Positions 13,636 through 13,804 of a stretch of DNA of 13,804 bases are shown piece after piece; the first letter of the stretch is position 1, and every line of letters begins with the position of its first letter. The stretch covers positions 1-13,804 of the forward strand of contig JBLSDE010000038.1 in NCBI GenBank assembly GCA_052315315.1, written 5' to 3'. This DNA is from Cuniculiplasma sp052315315 (GTDB taxonomy: Archaea; Thermoplasmatota; Thermoplasmata; Thermoplasmatales; Thermoplasmataceae). The notes beneath the pieces are model-generated. The model saw only the letters and a program-made list of their open reading frames with translations. It had not been told where the DNA came from and ran no database searches. Position numbers and translations under genes: made by a program.

Positions 13636-13804
13636 TTACAAAAAGTGGATTCCAATAATGTAATGAGGATTTCGAATAACCACCCTAATTCTGCTATCTT
13701 CGTTCTGTAGTTCGTGATTTTCATTGCAATATGAACAATAACAGCATTTTCAAGTTCTATTTATCCAGATTTCCCTTGTATTTCATGTAAATCTTCATAG
13801 CTAC
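13636..13804 (-). pseudogene. Possible decayed coding relic, right copy
   Basis: On the minus strand one frame runs from the window edge to a TAG at 13757 (reading MKIYMKYKGNLDK). A second frame (13749-13636, no start codon) carries a cysteine-dense KCCYCSYCNENHE and then VIRNPHYIIGIHFL before a stop. SYCN-x14-VIRNP-x2-II matches the plus-strand frame at 72-155 with the same spacing. The frame change, missing start and short length argue for a broken gene. The CCYCSYC cluster might be the rest of a zinc-binding motif, as in some transposases, but I cannot assign a family. The gene continues beyond the window, if it exists. Confidence 0.33.

Noticed and set aside
1..13804. CRISPR array, tRNA or rRNA genes, intact insertion sequence, replication origin
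   Set aside because: No regularly spaced repeats, no cloverleaf or rRNA-like sequence, no complete transposase and no origin-type repeat cluster were seen on either strand.

Overview
The window looks like an AT-rich chromosomal segment from an acidophilic, Thermoplasmatales-type euryarchaeon. The strongest evidence is a GHMP-fold protein that I recognise as mevalonate 3-kinase, an enzyme of the Thermoplasma branch of the mevalonate pathway. Supporting evidence is archaeal throughout: a Sec61-beta/SecG protein, an ER-type (Ser/His) signal peptidase, an ATP-dependent archaeal DNA ligase, a type IV pilin-like signal, a secreted acid-peptidase-type S53 protease, and TATA boxes about 25-28 bp upstream of start codons, the arrangement expected for leaderless mRNAs. 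The genus cannot be fixed from sequence alone.

Layout. Positions 1-193 hold no intact gene but carry a possible decayed coding relic. 194-3418 (minus strand) encodes a 947-residue pilin-signal surface protein preceded by a small acidic hypothetical protein. 3502-4425 (plus) is a 307-residue protein of unknown function, and 4426-4794 is a gene-free, T/A-rich convergent gap. 4795-7563 (minus) encodes an S53 (sedolisin/kumamolisin-like) pre-pro-peptidase with two tandem C-terminal beta modules. 7713-7946 (plus) is a small winged-helix regulator without a canonical start codon. 8041-8205 (minus) and 8251-9075 (plus) are divergent genes for Sec61-beta and signal peptidase I. 9047-10009 (minus) is mevalonate 3-kinase. 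10137-11316 (plus) is a DsrE-like protein closely followed by a BtuF-like binding protein that lacks a signal peptide. 11369-11842 (plus) is a single-OB-fold ssDNA-binding protein, convergent with DNA ligase at 11839-13602 (minus). 13603-13804 holds the ligase promoter and a second decayed relic that resembles the one at the left end, in inverted orientation.

How the genes fit together. The left two thirds has an export theme: a translocon subunit, a signal peptidase, a secreted protease and a giant surface protein. The protease and the surface protein appear to share one beta-sandwich module, so they may act on or bind the same extracellular material. The right third is housekeeping: isoprenoid lipid precursors and DNA replication/repair (SSB and ligase). 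No CRISPR array, rRNA, tRNA or intact insertion sequence was seen.

Main points for a second look: the A-B-A-B architecture of the pilin-like protein and its module shared with the protease; a membrane-segment reading frame lying in frame behind the protease stop codon; the regulator that seems to start at AUA; a dyad at the SSB transcription start; and a palindrome at the SSB/ligase junction that serves as the last codons of both genes and possibly as a terminator.
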